Assembly (NCBI GenBank): GCA_963693035.2
Contig: CAXMMQ010000009.1
Coordinates: 293,684-357,683, forward strand
DNA from: Lichenicoccus sp963693035
GTDB taxonomy: Bacteria; Pseudomonadota; Alphaproteobacteria; Acetobacterales; Acetobacteraceae
Reading direction: 5' to 3'
Length of the DNA stretch: 64,000 nt
Part shown: positions 11,510-20,012 of the stretch, one piece after another
Numbering within the stretch: position 1 is the stretch's first letter
How the letters are laid out: each line of letters begins with the position of its first letter
Translations under genes and position numbers: made by a program
The notes under the pieces: generated by a model
Told to the model about the DNA's origin: nothing
Database searches by the model: none
The model's input: only the letters and a program-made list of their open reading frames with translations

Positions 11510-12007
11510 CTACTTCACCCAGAGCTTGCGGCTGCGGTGCCAGTCATCGATCGACTGCTCGGGATAGAGGTCGAAGCAGAGGTCATCGGCGCCGATCTCG
11601 GGCACCACCCAGCCGGGCTTGTATTTCAGCATCAGGTGCACGGACGCCGGCGGCACCGGAAGCTCGCTGTCGATGGCCGATGCGAACGGATGGACCAGGT
11701 CCGGCCATTCCGGCGAGAACAGCCACAGCGCCGTGGCGCAGAGCGAGCAATGGTTGCGCTCCGCGGTGGAGCGCTCGCACGCACCGTCCTCCCGCACGAT
11801 CTCGGCATGGAACACCCTGATCGCGTTAAGCGGGTCCTCGACCTGCATGCCCTTGGTCAGCGCGCCCAGGTTGATCGCATACCCGCCACCTCCCGCGGTT
11901 TTGCAGCAGATCGTGCAGTAGCAGCGCTGATACGGCTGCGGCGTGTGGCTGCGCATGCTGAAATTCACCGCACCACAGCGGCAGGAGCCTTTCAAGGTCT
12001 GCGGCAT
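11510..12007 (-). CDS. GFA-family (CENP-V/GFA domain) zinc protein
   Basis: The 165-residue product has the cysteine pattern of the GFA fold: GSCRCGAV at the N-terminus, CYCTICCKTAGG around residues 30-40, and NHCSLCATALW around 85-95. These normally hold two zinc ions. Family members are annotated as glutathione-dependent formaldehyde-activating enzymes, but most, including this one, have no proven substrate. It is monocistronic, with 135 bases to the convergent-side neighbour; the start is unambiguous (MPQTLKGSC). Confidence 0.8.
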   Translation of the reverse strand: MPQTLKGSCRCGAVNFSMRSHTPQPYQRCYCTICCKTAGGGGYAINLGALTKGMQVEDPLNAIRVFHAEIVREDGACERSTAERNHCSLCATALWLFSPEWPDLVHPFASAIDSELPVPPASVHLMLKYKPGWVVPEIGADDLCFDLYPEQSIDDWHRSRKLWVK

Positions 12008-12142
12008 GCTGCCTCCAAAAGACTGTTGGGAAACGCCCGATGCTGGCTGAGAGCGGCCCTTCAGGCCGCGCCCGGCGCAGCTTTCCGGGCACCGGAGCGT
12101 AGGAAAGACGTGTCGGATCGCCAGCAGCAGACCAGCAGCCTT

Positions 12143-12478
12143 TCAGGTTTCGTGTTCGTCTCGGTCGGTTTCAACCTCGATATCGCTGCCGATCGTGTCG
12201 GCATCGTCATCCAGGTCGGCAGTGTCCTCGATCACGTCGTCGTCCTCGGTCTCCTCGTCGGGGGTCTCCGCCTCGGCATCGGCCTCGTCGAGCTCGGGCG
12301 CCGCCTTCTTCGGGCGCCGGTCCTCGGCAACGTTGCCGGCGGCGCGGCGCGGGCGCGGCTGGTCGAGCGGCTGCTCGGTGCCGCATTTCGGGCAGACGGC
12401 CGGCACCTTGGTCAAATCGTAGAATCGCGCGCTGCAGGAGACGCAGACGCGCTTCATGCCGAGTTCTGGCTTGGCCAT
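12143..12478 (-). CDS. FYDLN-acid family protein (TIGR02300)
   Basis: The 111-residue protein starts MAKPELGMKRVCVSC and carries a rubredoxin-like pair of CxxC motifs (CVSC and CPKC) around the diagnostic RFYDLTKVP. The second half is extremely acidic (Asp/Glu runs). This is a small alphaproteobacterial family of unknown function, normally found beside the aroA-cmk-rpsA genes, as here beside cmk. The start at 12478 gives the family N-terminus; a longer frame to 12580 adds unrelated Arg-rich sequence. Confidence 0.88.
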   Translation of the reverse strand: MAKPELGMKRVCVSCSARFYDLTKVPAVCPKCGTEQPLDQPRPRRAAGNVAEDRRPKKAAPELDEADAEAETPDEETEDDDVIEDTADLDDDADTIGSDIEVETDRDEHET

Positions 12479-12615
12479 CAGTGACCCTGTTTTTGTGGTG
12501 GATTTCAGCGCAGGGCGCGCCCCATGCCACCCCCGCGCCCGGCTGTCAAACATCCGCCGCCGGGTAGCAGGCCCGTGCATTGACTAGTCGGCATCCAGCA
12601 AGCACAGGAACCGCC

Positions 12616-13305
12616 ATGCAAGGCTCCGCTTCCGCCGACGGCTCAGAACTCCCCCCGACACGGCTGGTGATCGCCGTGGATGGTCCGGCCGCCGCCGGCA
12701 AGGGAACGCTCGCCGCATCGCTGGCGGCGACCCTCAGACTGCCCTATCTCGATACCGGCCTGCTGTACCGGGCGGTCGCCAGGCGGATGCTTGATGCCGG
12801 GCTCGACCCCGGGGCCGATGCCGCCGCCGCCGCCGCCACCCTCACTGCCGCCGACCTCGAGCGCCGCGACCTGCGCACGCCCGAGGTCGATCGCGGCGCC
12901 AGCCGCGTCGCTTCGCAGCCTGCGGTGCGCACGGCGCTGCTGGCCTTCCAGCGCGAGTTTGGTCACGCGAATGGCGCGGTGCTGGACGGGCGCGACATCG
13001 GCACCGTGATCTTTCCGGACGCGCCGGTTAAGCTGTTCGTCACGGCCTCGGTGCCCCGGCGTGCCGAGCGTCGCTGGCTGCAGACCGGCGGCGATCCGGC
13101 CTTGCCGGCGCCTCAGCGTGCGGAGGCGCTGGCCCGGGTCGAGGCGGAGCTGGTGGCGCGCGACGCCGCCGACGCCGCCCGCGCCGCGGCGCCGCTGCGG
13201 CCGGCGGACGACGCCATCCACATCGACACCGACGCTCTCGATGCCGGGGCGGTGCTGGCGCGGGCGCTGGAGATCGTTCGGCAGCGAATTCCGACCACCG
13301 CCTGA
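12616..13305 (+). CDS. cmk: Cytidylate kinase
   Basis: This enzyme phosphorylates CMP and dCMP to the diphosphates. The 229-residue product has the P-loop AVDGPAAAGKGTLA near the N-terminus, YLDTGLLYRAVA (CMP site), and DGRDIGTVIFPDAPVKLFVTA in the core, all standard for the short bacterial Cmk. ATG 12616 is favoured because AGGAA lies seven bases upstream; an earlier TTG at 12580 lacks one. It lies between the divergent FYDLN gene and rpsA. In most alphaproteobacteria aroA precedes cmk at this place, but it is absent here. Confidence 0.93.
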   Translation: MQGSASADGSELPPTRLVIAVDGPAAAGKGTLAASLAATLRLPYLDTGLLYRAVARRMLDAGLDPGADAAAAAATLTAADLERRDLRTPEVDRGASRVASQPAVRTALLAFQREFGHANGAVLDGRDIGTVIFPDAPVKLFVTASVPRRAERRWLQTGGDPALPAPQRAEALARVEAELVARDAADAARAAAPLRPADDAIHIDTDALDAGAVLARALEIVRQRIPTTA

Positions 13306-13316
13306 GCGCCAACATC

Positions 13317-13322
13317 TTGACA
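13317..13322 (+). promoter_or_regulatory. Candidate -35 element for rpsA
   Basis: A perfect TTGACA lies just after the cmk stop, about 160 bases before rpsA. The matching -10 region (TTTCTC, 17 bases on) is poor, so this is only a suggestion that rpsA has its own promoter in addition to read-through from cmk. The remaining leader of about 140 bases holds no reading frame I would trust. Confidence 0.35.
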
Positions 13323-13483
13323 ATGGCGAGAGAACAGTGTTTCTCCGCCGCAAACAGGCCTCCAGCGCGCCGGGCATGGGTCCGGGCCGGCGACGAGCGC
13401 ACGCCGTGCTGCCATCAGGGCAGGGCGCATGACCGTCAGCCGGCTTCCCTCGCCGGCACTCGACACAGGAACACCATAGACAC

Positions 13484-15205
13484 ATGGCATCAGCCGCCCT
13501 TGCACGCGTCCCCGATGATCATTTCGGTGGCGAGGATTTTGCGACCCTTCTCGACGAGACGCTGGGCCGCGACACCGGGTTCGACGGCTCGGTCGTCACC
13601 GGCCGCGTCATCCGCCTCACCGAGGAATTCGCCATCGTCGATGTCGGCCTCAAGAGCGAGGGCCGTGTCGCGCTGAAGGAGTTCGGCGTTCCCGGCGCCC
13701 CGACCGACGTGAAGCCCGGCGACGTCATCGAGCTCTATGTCGAGCGCTACGAGGACCGCGACGGCTCCATCGTGCTGTCGCGCGAAAAGGCCCGCCGCGA
13801 GGAGGCCTGGACCAATCTCGAGCGCGCCTTCGAGGGCAACCAGCGCGTCAACGGCACCATCTACGGCCGGGTCAAGGGCGGCTTCACCGTCGATCTCGGC
13901 GGCGCCATGGCGTTCCTGCCGGGCAGCCAGGTCGATATCCGGCCGGTGCGCGACGTCGGCCCCCTGATGGGCACCCCGCAGCCGTTCCAGATCCTCAAGA
14001 TGGACCGCGCCCGCGGCAACATCGTGGTCTCGCGCCGTGCGGTGTTGGAGGAGACCCGCGCCGAGCAGCGCAGCGAGCTGATCCAGGGCCTCAAGGAGGG
14101 CATGATCCTCGACGGCGTGGTGAAGAACATCACCGACTATGGCGCCTTCGTGGACCTCGGCGGCGTCGACGGCCTGCTGCACGTCACCGACATCGCCTGG
14201 AAGCGCATCAACCACCCGTCCGAGGCGCTGCAGATCGGCCAGCAGGTCCGCGTGCAGGTGATCCGCTTCAACCCGGACACGCAGCGCATCAGCCTGGGCA
14301 TGAAGCAGCTCGAGGCCGATCCCTGGGAAGGTGTGGCGATCAAGTATCCGCCCGGCGCCCGCTACAGCGGACGCGTCACCAACATCACCGACTACGGCGC
14401 CTTCGTGGAACTGGAGCCCGGCGTCGAGGGCCTGGTGCACGTCAGCGAGATGTCGTGGACCAAGAAGAACGTCCATCCGGGCAAGATCGTTGCGACCTCG
14501 CAGGAAGTCGACGTCATGGTGCTCGACGTGGACAGCTCCAAGCGCCGCATCTCGCTCGGCCTCAAGCAGGTCCAGCGCAATCCGTGGGAGCAGTTCGCCG
14601 AGGACCACCGCGTTGGCTCGACCGTCGAGGGCGAGATACGCAACATCACCGAGTTCGGCCTGTTCATCGGCCTGTCCGCCGACATCGACGGCATGGTGCA
14701 CATGTCCGACCTGTCCTGGGAGGAGGCCGGCGAGGCGGCGATGGCCGGCTTCGAGAAGGGCCAGGTGGTGCAGGCCCGCGTGCTCGACGTCGATGTCGAA
14801 AAGGAGCGCATCTCGCTCGGCATCAAGCAGCTGCAGGACGATCCCGCCGCCGACACGCTGTCGCGCGTCAACAAGGGTGCGGTGGTGACGTGCATCGTGA
14901 CCGCGGTGCAGGCGAACGGCATCGAGGTGAAGGTCGACGAGGTGCTGAGCGGCTTCATCCGTCGCGCCGAGCTGGCCCGCGACAAGGCCGAGCAGCGTCC
15001 GGAGCGCTTCGCCGTCGGCGAGCGCGTCGACGCCAAGGTGATCTCGGTCGACCGTGCGTCCCGCAAGCTCTCGCTGACCATCAAGGGTCGCGAGGTCGAG
15101 GAGGACAAGGCGGCGATCAACGAGTACGGCTCGTCCGACAGCGGCGCGTCGCTCGGCGACATCCTGGGAGCGGCGATCCGCAGGCGGAACCAGACCACGG
15201 ACTGA
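13484..15205 (+). CDS. rpsA: 30S ribosomal protein S1
   Basis: The product is 573 residues, close to the usual bacterial S1 length. It has six S1/OB-fold repeats, seen from recurring units of the type ITDYGAFVDLGG-DGLLHVTDI-W and RISLGLKQ/LGMKQLE-PW. S1 binds mRNA and helps load it on the 30S subunit. A Rho-independent terminator follows the stop within 30 bases, so transcription of the cmk-rpsA unit ends there. The ihfB gene that often follows rpsA in proteobacteria is not present. Confidence 0.97.
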   Translation: MASAALARVPDDHFGGEDFATLLDETLGRDTGFDGSVVTGRVIRLTEEFAIVDVGLKSEGRVALKEFGVPGAPTDVKPGDVIELYVERYEDRDGSIVLSREKARREEAWTNLERAFEGNQRVNGTIYGRVKGGFTVDLGGAMAFLPGSQVDIRPVRDVGPLMGTPQPFQILKMDRARGNIVVSRRAVLEETRAEQRSELIQGLKEGMILDGVVKNITDYGAFVDLGGVDGLLHVTDIAWKRINHPSEALQIGQQVRVQVIRFNPDTQRISLGMKQLEADPWEGVAIKYPPGARYSGRVTNITDYGAFVELEPGVEGLVHVSEMSWTKKNVHPGKIVATSQEVDVMVLDVDSSKRRISLGLKQVQRNPWEQFAEDHRVGSTVEGEIRNITEFGLFIGLSADIDGMVHMSDLSWEEAGEAAMAGFEKGQVVQARVLDVDVEKERISLGIKQLQDDPAADTLSRVNKGAVVTCIVTAVQANGIEVKVDEVLSGFIRRAELARDKAEQRPERFAVGERVDAKVISVDRASRKLSLTIKGREVEEDKAAINEYGSSDSGASLGDILGAAIRRRNQTTD

Positions 15206-15231
15206 TCCGGAGCCAACGGCTTCAGGTCCTG

Positions 15232-15262
15232 GGGCGGCGCCAGCGATGGCGCCGCCCTTTCT
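15232..15262 (+). terminator. Rho-independent terminator after rpsA
   Basis: The ten-base stem GGGCGGCGCC pairs perfectly with GGCGCCGCCC across a six-base AGCGAT loop, and TTTCT follows directly. It lies 26 bases after the rpsA stop, as expected for the end of that transcript. Confidence 0.88.
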
Positions 15263-15300
15263 GCATTGACGGCAACCCCAAGGCAGGCGACAGGCAGGCC

Positions 15301-15816
15301 ATGAACGTCGCCGATGCCGTCATGAAGGCCGATGTCTGGCTGCTGGACCGGGTGTTCCAGCCGTTCGCTGACCGGCTCGGCGAGAAGCCGACAGCGTTCG
15401 ATATCGGCATGAGCATGCAACTCGGCGCCATCGTGCTGGATGCGGCAGCGGTGGTCGCGATCTTCATGGTCGGCGGGCTGAGCATCGACAGCGCGCTCTG
15501 GAACGGCCTGACTTGGGCGCTGGGGTTCGCGTTCTACCTGTCGATCAACCGCATGCGGCCGCTGATGCGGCCCGGCCACGCCAACCCGCTGCGCATGATG
15601 CTGCAGGGCTTCAGGCCGCTTTCGATCCCGTTCATGCTGTACAGCCTGTATCAAACGGTCAGTGCACGGCCGCCCTTTGTGCTGGCGATGGGCTTCAACG
15701 GGCTGGCCAACCTGGTGTTCGTGGTCGGGATCTATCTGGTCTCGTGCCAACCCAAGCCGCCGCGCCAGCGCCAGACGGTCTGGTCAGGCCGGCGGCAGGA
15801 GCAGGGTGCACCGTAG
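15301..15816 (+). CDS. Small inner-membrane protein of unknown function
   Basis: The 171-residue product begins with an amphipathic segment (MNVADAVMKADVWLLDRVFQ). It then has about four hydrophobic spans, including AIVLDAAAVVAIFMVGGL, NGLTWALGFAFYLSI and MGFNGLANLVFVVGIYLVS, and a basic cytoplasmic tail. The ATG lies directly after the rpsA terminator. I do not recognise the family and no neighbour suggests a role. Confidence 0.65.
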   Translation: MNVADAVMKADVWLLDRVFQPFADRLGEKPTAFDIGMSMQLGAIVLDAAAVVAIFMVGGLSIDSALWNGLTWALGFAFYLSINRMRPLMRPGHANPLRMMLQGFRPLSIPFMLYSLYQTVSARPPFVLAMGFNGLANLVFVVGIYLVSCQPKPPRQRQTVWSGRRQEQGAP

Positions 15817-15935
15817 CCAAGATCCCGCTCTGCCGGGTGGCTTTGGGAAAAGATCCGCGCCTTTCCACTGACCGGCGACAGCGATCAAAAAGGCAACGAC
15901 AGACTCAGATCAGTCTGATACGATACGATATCGCA

Positions 15936-16307
15936 ATGGATATGATCCTGATGGTGCTCAAGAGTGCGTTGATACTTGCCTGCACCTTGCTCGTGAGTGG
16001 GTGCGCAGGCACCAAATGGGAGAAGGCAGGCGCGAGCCCGGATGAATTCGAAGCGACAAAAGCGTCTTGTCTTTCGCGAGGCTACGCCCGTGTTCCACCG
16101 ATGATGGTTCCGATCCAGGTCGGTGGTGGCTACACAACTCCCGTCACGACGAACTGCTATGGGAGCGGTTACGGTGCTAGCTGCACTTCCTCAGGTGGAC
16201 AGTATATCCAGCCTGTCATCATCCCGGTCGATGAGAACTCCCGAGCACGAGCCCAGGATGTGCGGTCCTGCTTCTTCGAGAACGGCTGGACGCCCGTTAA
16301 GACCTGA
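15936..16307 (+). CDS. Small predicted lipoprotein
   Basis: The 123-residue product has a lipoprotein signal peptide with lipobox LVSGC (Cys23) followed by AGTKWEKAG. The mature part has two further cysteine pairs and a Gly/Tyr/Ser stretch (CYGSGYGASC). It should be lipid-anchored in the envelope. The preceding 120 bases are AT-richer than the surroundings, with a repeated GATAC, and may hold the promoter. Function unknown. Confidence 0.7.
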   Translation: MDMILMVLKSALILACTLLVSGCAGTKWEKAGASPDEFEATKASCLSRGYARVPPMMVPIQVGGGYTTPVTTNCYGSGYGASCTSSGGQYIQPVIIPVDENSRARAQDVRSCFFENGWTPVKT

Positions 16308-16374
16308 CGCAGATCAAGTCTGCGGGATAAGGCGCGGGAGAGCATTCCTAATGGGGCGGAGCCCGCCATCCAAG

Positions 16375-16539
16375 TCAGAAGTCGATGCAACGACCCTTGA
16401 CGGTCCAGTCGCCGTAGCGGGTCGGATCCTTTTCCTTCGGGCCGCCGACCTCTCTCGGCGGCGCCGATGCTGGACGGGCGGGGCTGCCTGCCTCGTCGTG
16501 CGGGTCGGGAACGGCGCTCTCGTTGGTGCTGTCGGACAT
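16375..16539 (-). CDS. DUF1674 family, succinate dehydrogenase assembly factor 4 homolog
   Basis: The 54-residue protein ends with the family signature EVGGPKEKDPTRYGDW-KGRCIDF, matching the SdhAF4/DUF1674 C-terminus. In eukaryotes, homologs protect flavinylated SdhA and promote SdhA-SdhB assembly. The N-terminal half is a disordered Ser/Pro/Glu stretch. The start at ATG 16539 lies five bases after the presumed stop of the upstream methyltransferase gene, so the two form one transcription unit. The sdh genes themselves are not nearby. Confidence 0.85.
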   Translation of the reverse strand: MSDSTNESAVPDPHDEAGSPARPASAPPREVGGPKEKDPTRYGDWTVKGRCIDF

Positions 16540-16544
16540 GGCGT

Positions 16545-17405
16545 TCAGGTGGGGGCGTGGGCCGCGTCCGCCAAGGCGGTCACAGCGCCGGCCTGCAGTT
16601 CCACCCGCCATCCCGGCATCGTTTCCACAATGACGGCGTCGGCGCCGGCATGGGCGATGCGGGCCGGACCGCCGGCACCCAGATCACCGCGGTATCGTCG
16701 TCCTCTGCCGAGTGGCCGCGCTCATGCGCGTCGCAGGCGACCCTGGCCGCGAACCAGCGGGTGAAGCCGGGGGCGGCGTCCAGTACGTCCCAGCAGACCG
16801 GGTTCTCGTAGACGAAGAAGATCTCCCGCTCCGCTGATGCCATAGCGGCGAGGCGGCCGATGATCTGGCTGACCGGGCGCGCGGGAAGGCTTGATAGCTG
16901 AAGACCACCAGGTCGCCGGGCGGCAGCGCGACCTCGCCGGTATCCCTGAGCATCACCTGCAGTCTGGTGCGCCCCCGGATGCGCGTGGCCGACGATGGCG
17001 GCATTGCAGGTCGCGACCGCCACCAGGCCGGCGGCAAGCTCGATCCCGAGGATGGCGCGGAAGGATTGTTCGTCGCCACGATCATCGTCCGGCCTTTGCC
17101 GCAGCCGAGGTCGAGAAAGCCGAAGCGGCCGGATCGGGCAGCCTGTCCAAAGCTGCGCGCACGCAGGCGGGCTGGCATCCGGCATACGGGGCTGCCGCGC
17201 TCGGCCTCCGCGAGGTGCGGCTGCAGCAGCCATTGCGGCAGGAAGCCGCCGGTGTCGGTGTCCAACGCGCGGTCGAACGGTGCGTCGCCGACCAGGGCTG
17301 GTCGGGGAACAGCCGCGCGAAGGCGGCGAAGGCCGGCCGCTGCAGGTCCGGGACCCGGGCGGCACGCGTGATCGCGAACCGCATCACGCGCTCGAGTTGT
17401 CTCAT
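16545..17405 (-). pseudogene. Class I SAM-dependent methyltransferase with five frameshifts
   Basis: Family features appear in order but in changing frames: MRQLERVMRFAITRAARVP and FARLFPDQPW, then FGFLDLGCGKGRTMIVA (SAM motif I), then FRAILGIELAAGLVAVA, then GEVALPPGDLVVFSYQ, then IIGRLAAMASAEREIFFVYE, then AHAGADAVIVETMPGWRVEL. Shifts fall near 17285, 17075, 16972, 16890 and 16655. Repaired, the protein would be about 285 residues, ending at TGA 16545-16547 just before the SdhAF4 gene. Family identity is clear but the substrate is unknown. Either the gene is dead or this stretch was badly sequenced; codon composition is still coding-like throughout. Confidence 0.75.
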
Positions 17406-17488
17406 CGTTGATCCCGGCACCGGATGGCGAAGGCCAAGACAATTCCTCTGTCGAAACGGACTTGCAACCGTGTGGCGGATGGCCGTGG

Positions 17489-18340
17489 TCAGTGGCCGAG
17501 ATGGTCCTTCACGGCGCGCGACAGGCCGGCCGCGATGTAGCGTTCGTCCTCGAACAGCCGGACGATGCCGAAGCAGACATAGAATGCGAGGGCCGAGAAC
17601 GAGGCCGGGTGCCCGCGGCTCCACGCCTCCAGCGGCTTCAACGCGTTCAGTGGCAGCCTCGACTGGGCCATGGCGACCAGCAGCACGCCGATCATCGCCC
17701 CGGTGATGACGTCGGACGGATAGACGAAGCCCAGATAGACCCGCACCAGGCTAAGCAGGAATGCCAGGACCAGGGCGAAAATGCCGAGTGTCAGGTCGAT
17801 GCCGGCGACGGTCGCGGCCAGTGCGAACATCAGCGCCGCGTGCTCGGCGGGAAACGCCATGCCCGGGCCGAAGGCGCCGGGATTGATGGAGGGCGGCGGG
17901 CGGAAATGCAGCAGCGGATCGTGCAGCGGGCGCGGATGGTCGGGAAAGGCCACCTGCAGCCCGAAACAGAGCACGATCGAGACGATGCAGGCGAGCATGC
18001 CGGCGATGACGCGGCGGCGGTCGTCCTCCCGGGCCTCGCGGGCGCGGGCGCGGGCGCTGCCGATCCCGTTGCTCCAGGCGTAATAGACCAGGGCGGTCAT
18101 CGGCAGGGTGGAGAAGCTCTCCTTCGTCATGTCATGTGCGACGTGGTCCAGCAGCGGCAAGCGGCCGGTCAGCCGGTTGAGGGCGCGCATGATCGCCATG
18201 TCGAAGCCGTGCGTGGCGGGTTGCGACAGCACGATGCCGATCACCAGGAGTGCGATAGCCGCAGCCAGGGCGAAGGGGCGCAACAGGGTGGTGGAGCCGG
18301 TCTCGATGGTCGGCGAACGCAGGATGGCAGGGTCTGTCAC
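17489..18340 (-). CDS. PAP2-superfamily membrane protein lacking catalytic residues
   Basis: The product has about 283 residues and six or so membrane spans, with the PAP2 fold landmarks. Motif 1 is VAFPDHPRP: the Arg-Pro is kept but the expected Lys is Val. Motif 2 is FPAEHAAL, with its His kept. Motif 3 is RVYLGFVYPSDV: the Arg and Asp are kept, but the nucleophilic His position is Val. Normal members dephosphorylate lipid phosphates or undecaprenyl pyrophosphate. Loss of the nucleophile suggests a non-hydrolytic or divergent role. GTG 18340 is preferred for its GAGAG; GTG 18367 is an alternative. Confidence 0.78.
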   Translation of the reverse strand: MTDPAILRSPTIETGSTTLLRPFALAAAIALLVIGIVLSQPATHGFDMAIMRALNRLTGRLPLLDHVAHDMTKESFSTLPMTALVYYAWSNGIGSARARAREAREDDRRRVIAGMLACIVSIVLCFGLQVAFPDHPRPLHDPLLHFRPPPSINPGAFGPGMAFPAEHAALMFALAATVAGIDLTLGIFALVLAFLLSLVRVYLGFVYPSDVITGAMIGVLLVAMAQSRLPLNALKPLEAWSRGHPASFSALAFYVCFGIVRLFEDERYIAAGLSRAVKDHLGH

Positions 18341-18471
18341 GTCGTCTCTCGCTGTGCGCGCGGGCACGGTGCCGGTTGCTGGCGCCGGTTCCTATACCGG
18401 CGGGCCGATCCGTTGTCAGATCATTTGCGGCCTGCGCCGCGTCGCGACCCCATCCTCTCGAAGGCATCCCC

Positions 18472-18780
18472 ATGATCCACGTCGTTGCCGTCATCACCGC
18501 CATGCCCGGACAGCGGGCGGCGCTGCTCTCCGCCTTTCACGCCAACGTCCCGGCCGTGCATGCCGAGGAGGGCTGCATCGAATACGGCCCGGCGATCGAT
18601 CTCGCCGATGCCGGGCCGATCCAGACCCCGCTCGGCGAGGACACCTTCATGGTAATCGAGAAATGGGCCAGCCCCGAGGCATTGCGGGCGCACGCCGCCT
18701 CGCCGCACATGCTGGCGTACGGCGCCCGCACCAGGAACCTCATCGCCAGCCGGGTGATCCATGTCCTGGCCCCGGCCTGA
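18472..18780 (+). CDS. Antibiotic-biosynthesis-monooxygenase-fold protein (YgiN-like)
   Basis: The 102-residue protein has the dimeric alpha-beta barrel pattern of ABM proteins. An opening strand (MIHVVAVITAMPG) and helix are followed by EEGCIEYGPAID, the FMVIEKWASPEALRAHAASPHM segment typical of the family, and a final strand. Members include quinol monooxygenases and many of unknown substrate. It stands alone, with about 100 bases upstream. Confidence 0.82.
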   Translation: MIHVVAVITAMPGQRAALLSAFHANVPAVHAEEGCIEYGPAIDLADAGPIQTPLGEDTFMVIEKWASPEALRAHAASPHMLAYGARTRNLIASRVIHVLAPA

Positions 18781-18839
18781 AACTTCCGGACCACCAGGCC
18801 GTTGCGCGGCCGGGTCATAGATGGAGGGGACTACAAGCC

Positions 18840-19025
18840 ATGGGATGCAGAAAATCACGCCTGCTTGCGGCGGCCGTGTTCGGCCTGGCGATGCTCGGCC
18901 TGTCGGCATGCAACACGGTGGCGGGCGCCGGCAAGGATGTCAGCGCCGTCGGCCACGACATGACGGGCAGCTCCACCAAGACGCAGGACAAGGTCACCGA
19001 CAGCACCGGCGCCGCCAAGAACTAG
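18840..19025 (+). CDS. Entericidin-like small lipoprotein
   Basis: The 61-residue product has a lipobox LSAC (Cys24) followed by NTVAGAGKDVSAVGHD, the conserved start of the entericidin (EcnA/EcnB) family, then a short polar Ser/Thr tail. In E. coli, EcnA and EcnB act as an antidote and a toxin lipoprotein, but most alphaproteobacterial copies are single and of unknown role. A good Shine-Dalgarno (GGAGGGG) precedes the start. Confidence 0.82.
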   Translation: MGCRKSRLLAAAVFGLAMLGLSACNTVAGAGKDVSAVGHDMTGSSTKTQDKVTDSTGAAKN

Positions 19026-19037
19026 CCGCCGCCCAGG

Positions 19038-19964
19038 TCAGAGACCCGGCGCATCCGGCGACGGATGCGCCGGGTCGTGGTGCAAGCGCCACAGGAAGCG
19101 GCGGGCGACATCGCCATAGCCGTCATAGAGCAGACCGCCATTCAGCCGCACGAGCTGCTCGCGCCGGGCGCGGTAGAAGGCCGGGATGCGATACCAGGCG
19201 AGCGTCGGCCGCAGATGGTGCACGACATGCAGGTTGTTGTGCAGGAACAGCAGGCCGAGCACCGGCGTGTTCTCGACGATGGCGGTGCGATGGCGATGCT
19301 CGTCGGCGGCACGATGCTCGGCGAACGAGCGCACCAGCGCCAGCGCATAGCCTGGATAGACGAAGCAGGCGACGTAGCGCAGCAGCGACATCCCGCACGC
19401 GTAATGCAGCCAGAGCATGATCGCGAAGACCGCGGCGAGATGCGGCAACCAGATGCGCAGGGTCGCGGCCGGGCGCCGGCGCAGCGCTTTCGCCTCGTGC
19501 GCGAGGAAGCCGGCGATGCCGCGCGCCGGTCCGATCAGCACGCGTCCGGCCAGCGTGTTGCAGATCGCCAGCAGCGTCCGGCCGATCGGTCCGCGGCGCA
19601 GGAACGCGGCCCGGGTTACGTAGTAGCTTTCGGGATCGTCGATCGGGTCGGTGAGGTTGCGGTCGCGATGGTGGCCGAGATGGTCCTCCCGGTAGCGCGC
19701 ATAGGGCAGCCACAGGCTGAGCGGCACGAAGCCGACCAGGTCGTTCAGGCGCACCGATGCGGTCGGGTGGCCGTGCAGGACCTCGTGCTGCAGCGACATG
19801 TGCCAGGCGATGAGCCAGGCGCCGGCCGGCAGCAGCAGCCACCAGGGCAGCGTCGACTGCATCGTGGTGAGCAGCATCCAGCCGCCATAGATCGCCAGAG
19901 CGAGGGCGACGGTCGGCCATTCGACGGTCACCGGCAGCGAGGCACCTCTAAGCGGTCCACTCAT
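19038..19964 (-). CDS. Membrane fatty-acid desaturase family protein
   Basis: The 308-residue membrane protein has the three histidine boxes of the FA_desaturase family that bind the di-iron centre: H60EVLHGH, H95LGHH and N-LHVVHH near 244-250. Hydrophobic spans occur on either side. Such proteins desaturate or hydroxylate acyl lipids or terpenoids; the substrate cannot be read here. The start at ATG 19964 was chosen over an Arg-rich extension to 19997. It is divergent from the next gene, with a palindrome between them. Confidence 0.82.
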   Translation of the reverse strand: MSGPLRGASLPVTVEWPTVALALAIYGGWMLLTTMQSTLPWWLLLPAGAWLIAWHMSLQHEVLHGHPTASVRLNDLVGFVPLSLWLPYARYREDHLGHHRDRNLTDPIDDPESYYVTRAAFLRRGPIGRTLLAICNTLAGRVLIGPARGIAGFLAHEAKALRRRPAATLRIWLPHLAAVFAIMLWLHYACGMSLLRYVACFVYPGYALALVRSFAEHRAADEHRHRTAIVENTPVLGLLFLHNNLHVVHHLRPTLAWYRIPAFYRARREQLVRLNGGLLYDGYGDVARRFLWRLHHDPAHPSPDAPGL

Positions 19965-20012
19965 GGCGTCGGCTTGTCTCCCTCGTCGACGGCGCATAAT
20001 CTGACGACAGCG

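Noticed and set aside
13490..14701. A 403-codon frame antisense to rpsA
   Set aside because: His/Asp/Val-rich repeats simply mirror the S1 repeat codons.
16308..16324. CGCAGA-TCAAG-TCTGCG hairpin just after the lipoprotein gene as a terminator
   Set aside because: The stem is only six pairs and no T-run follows.
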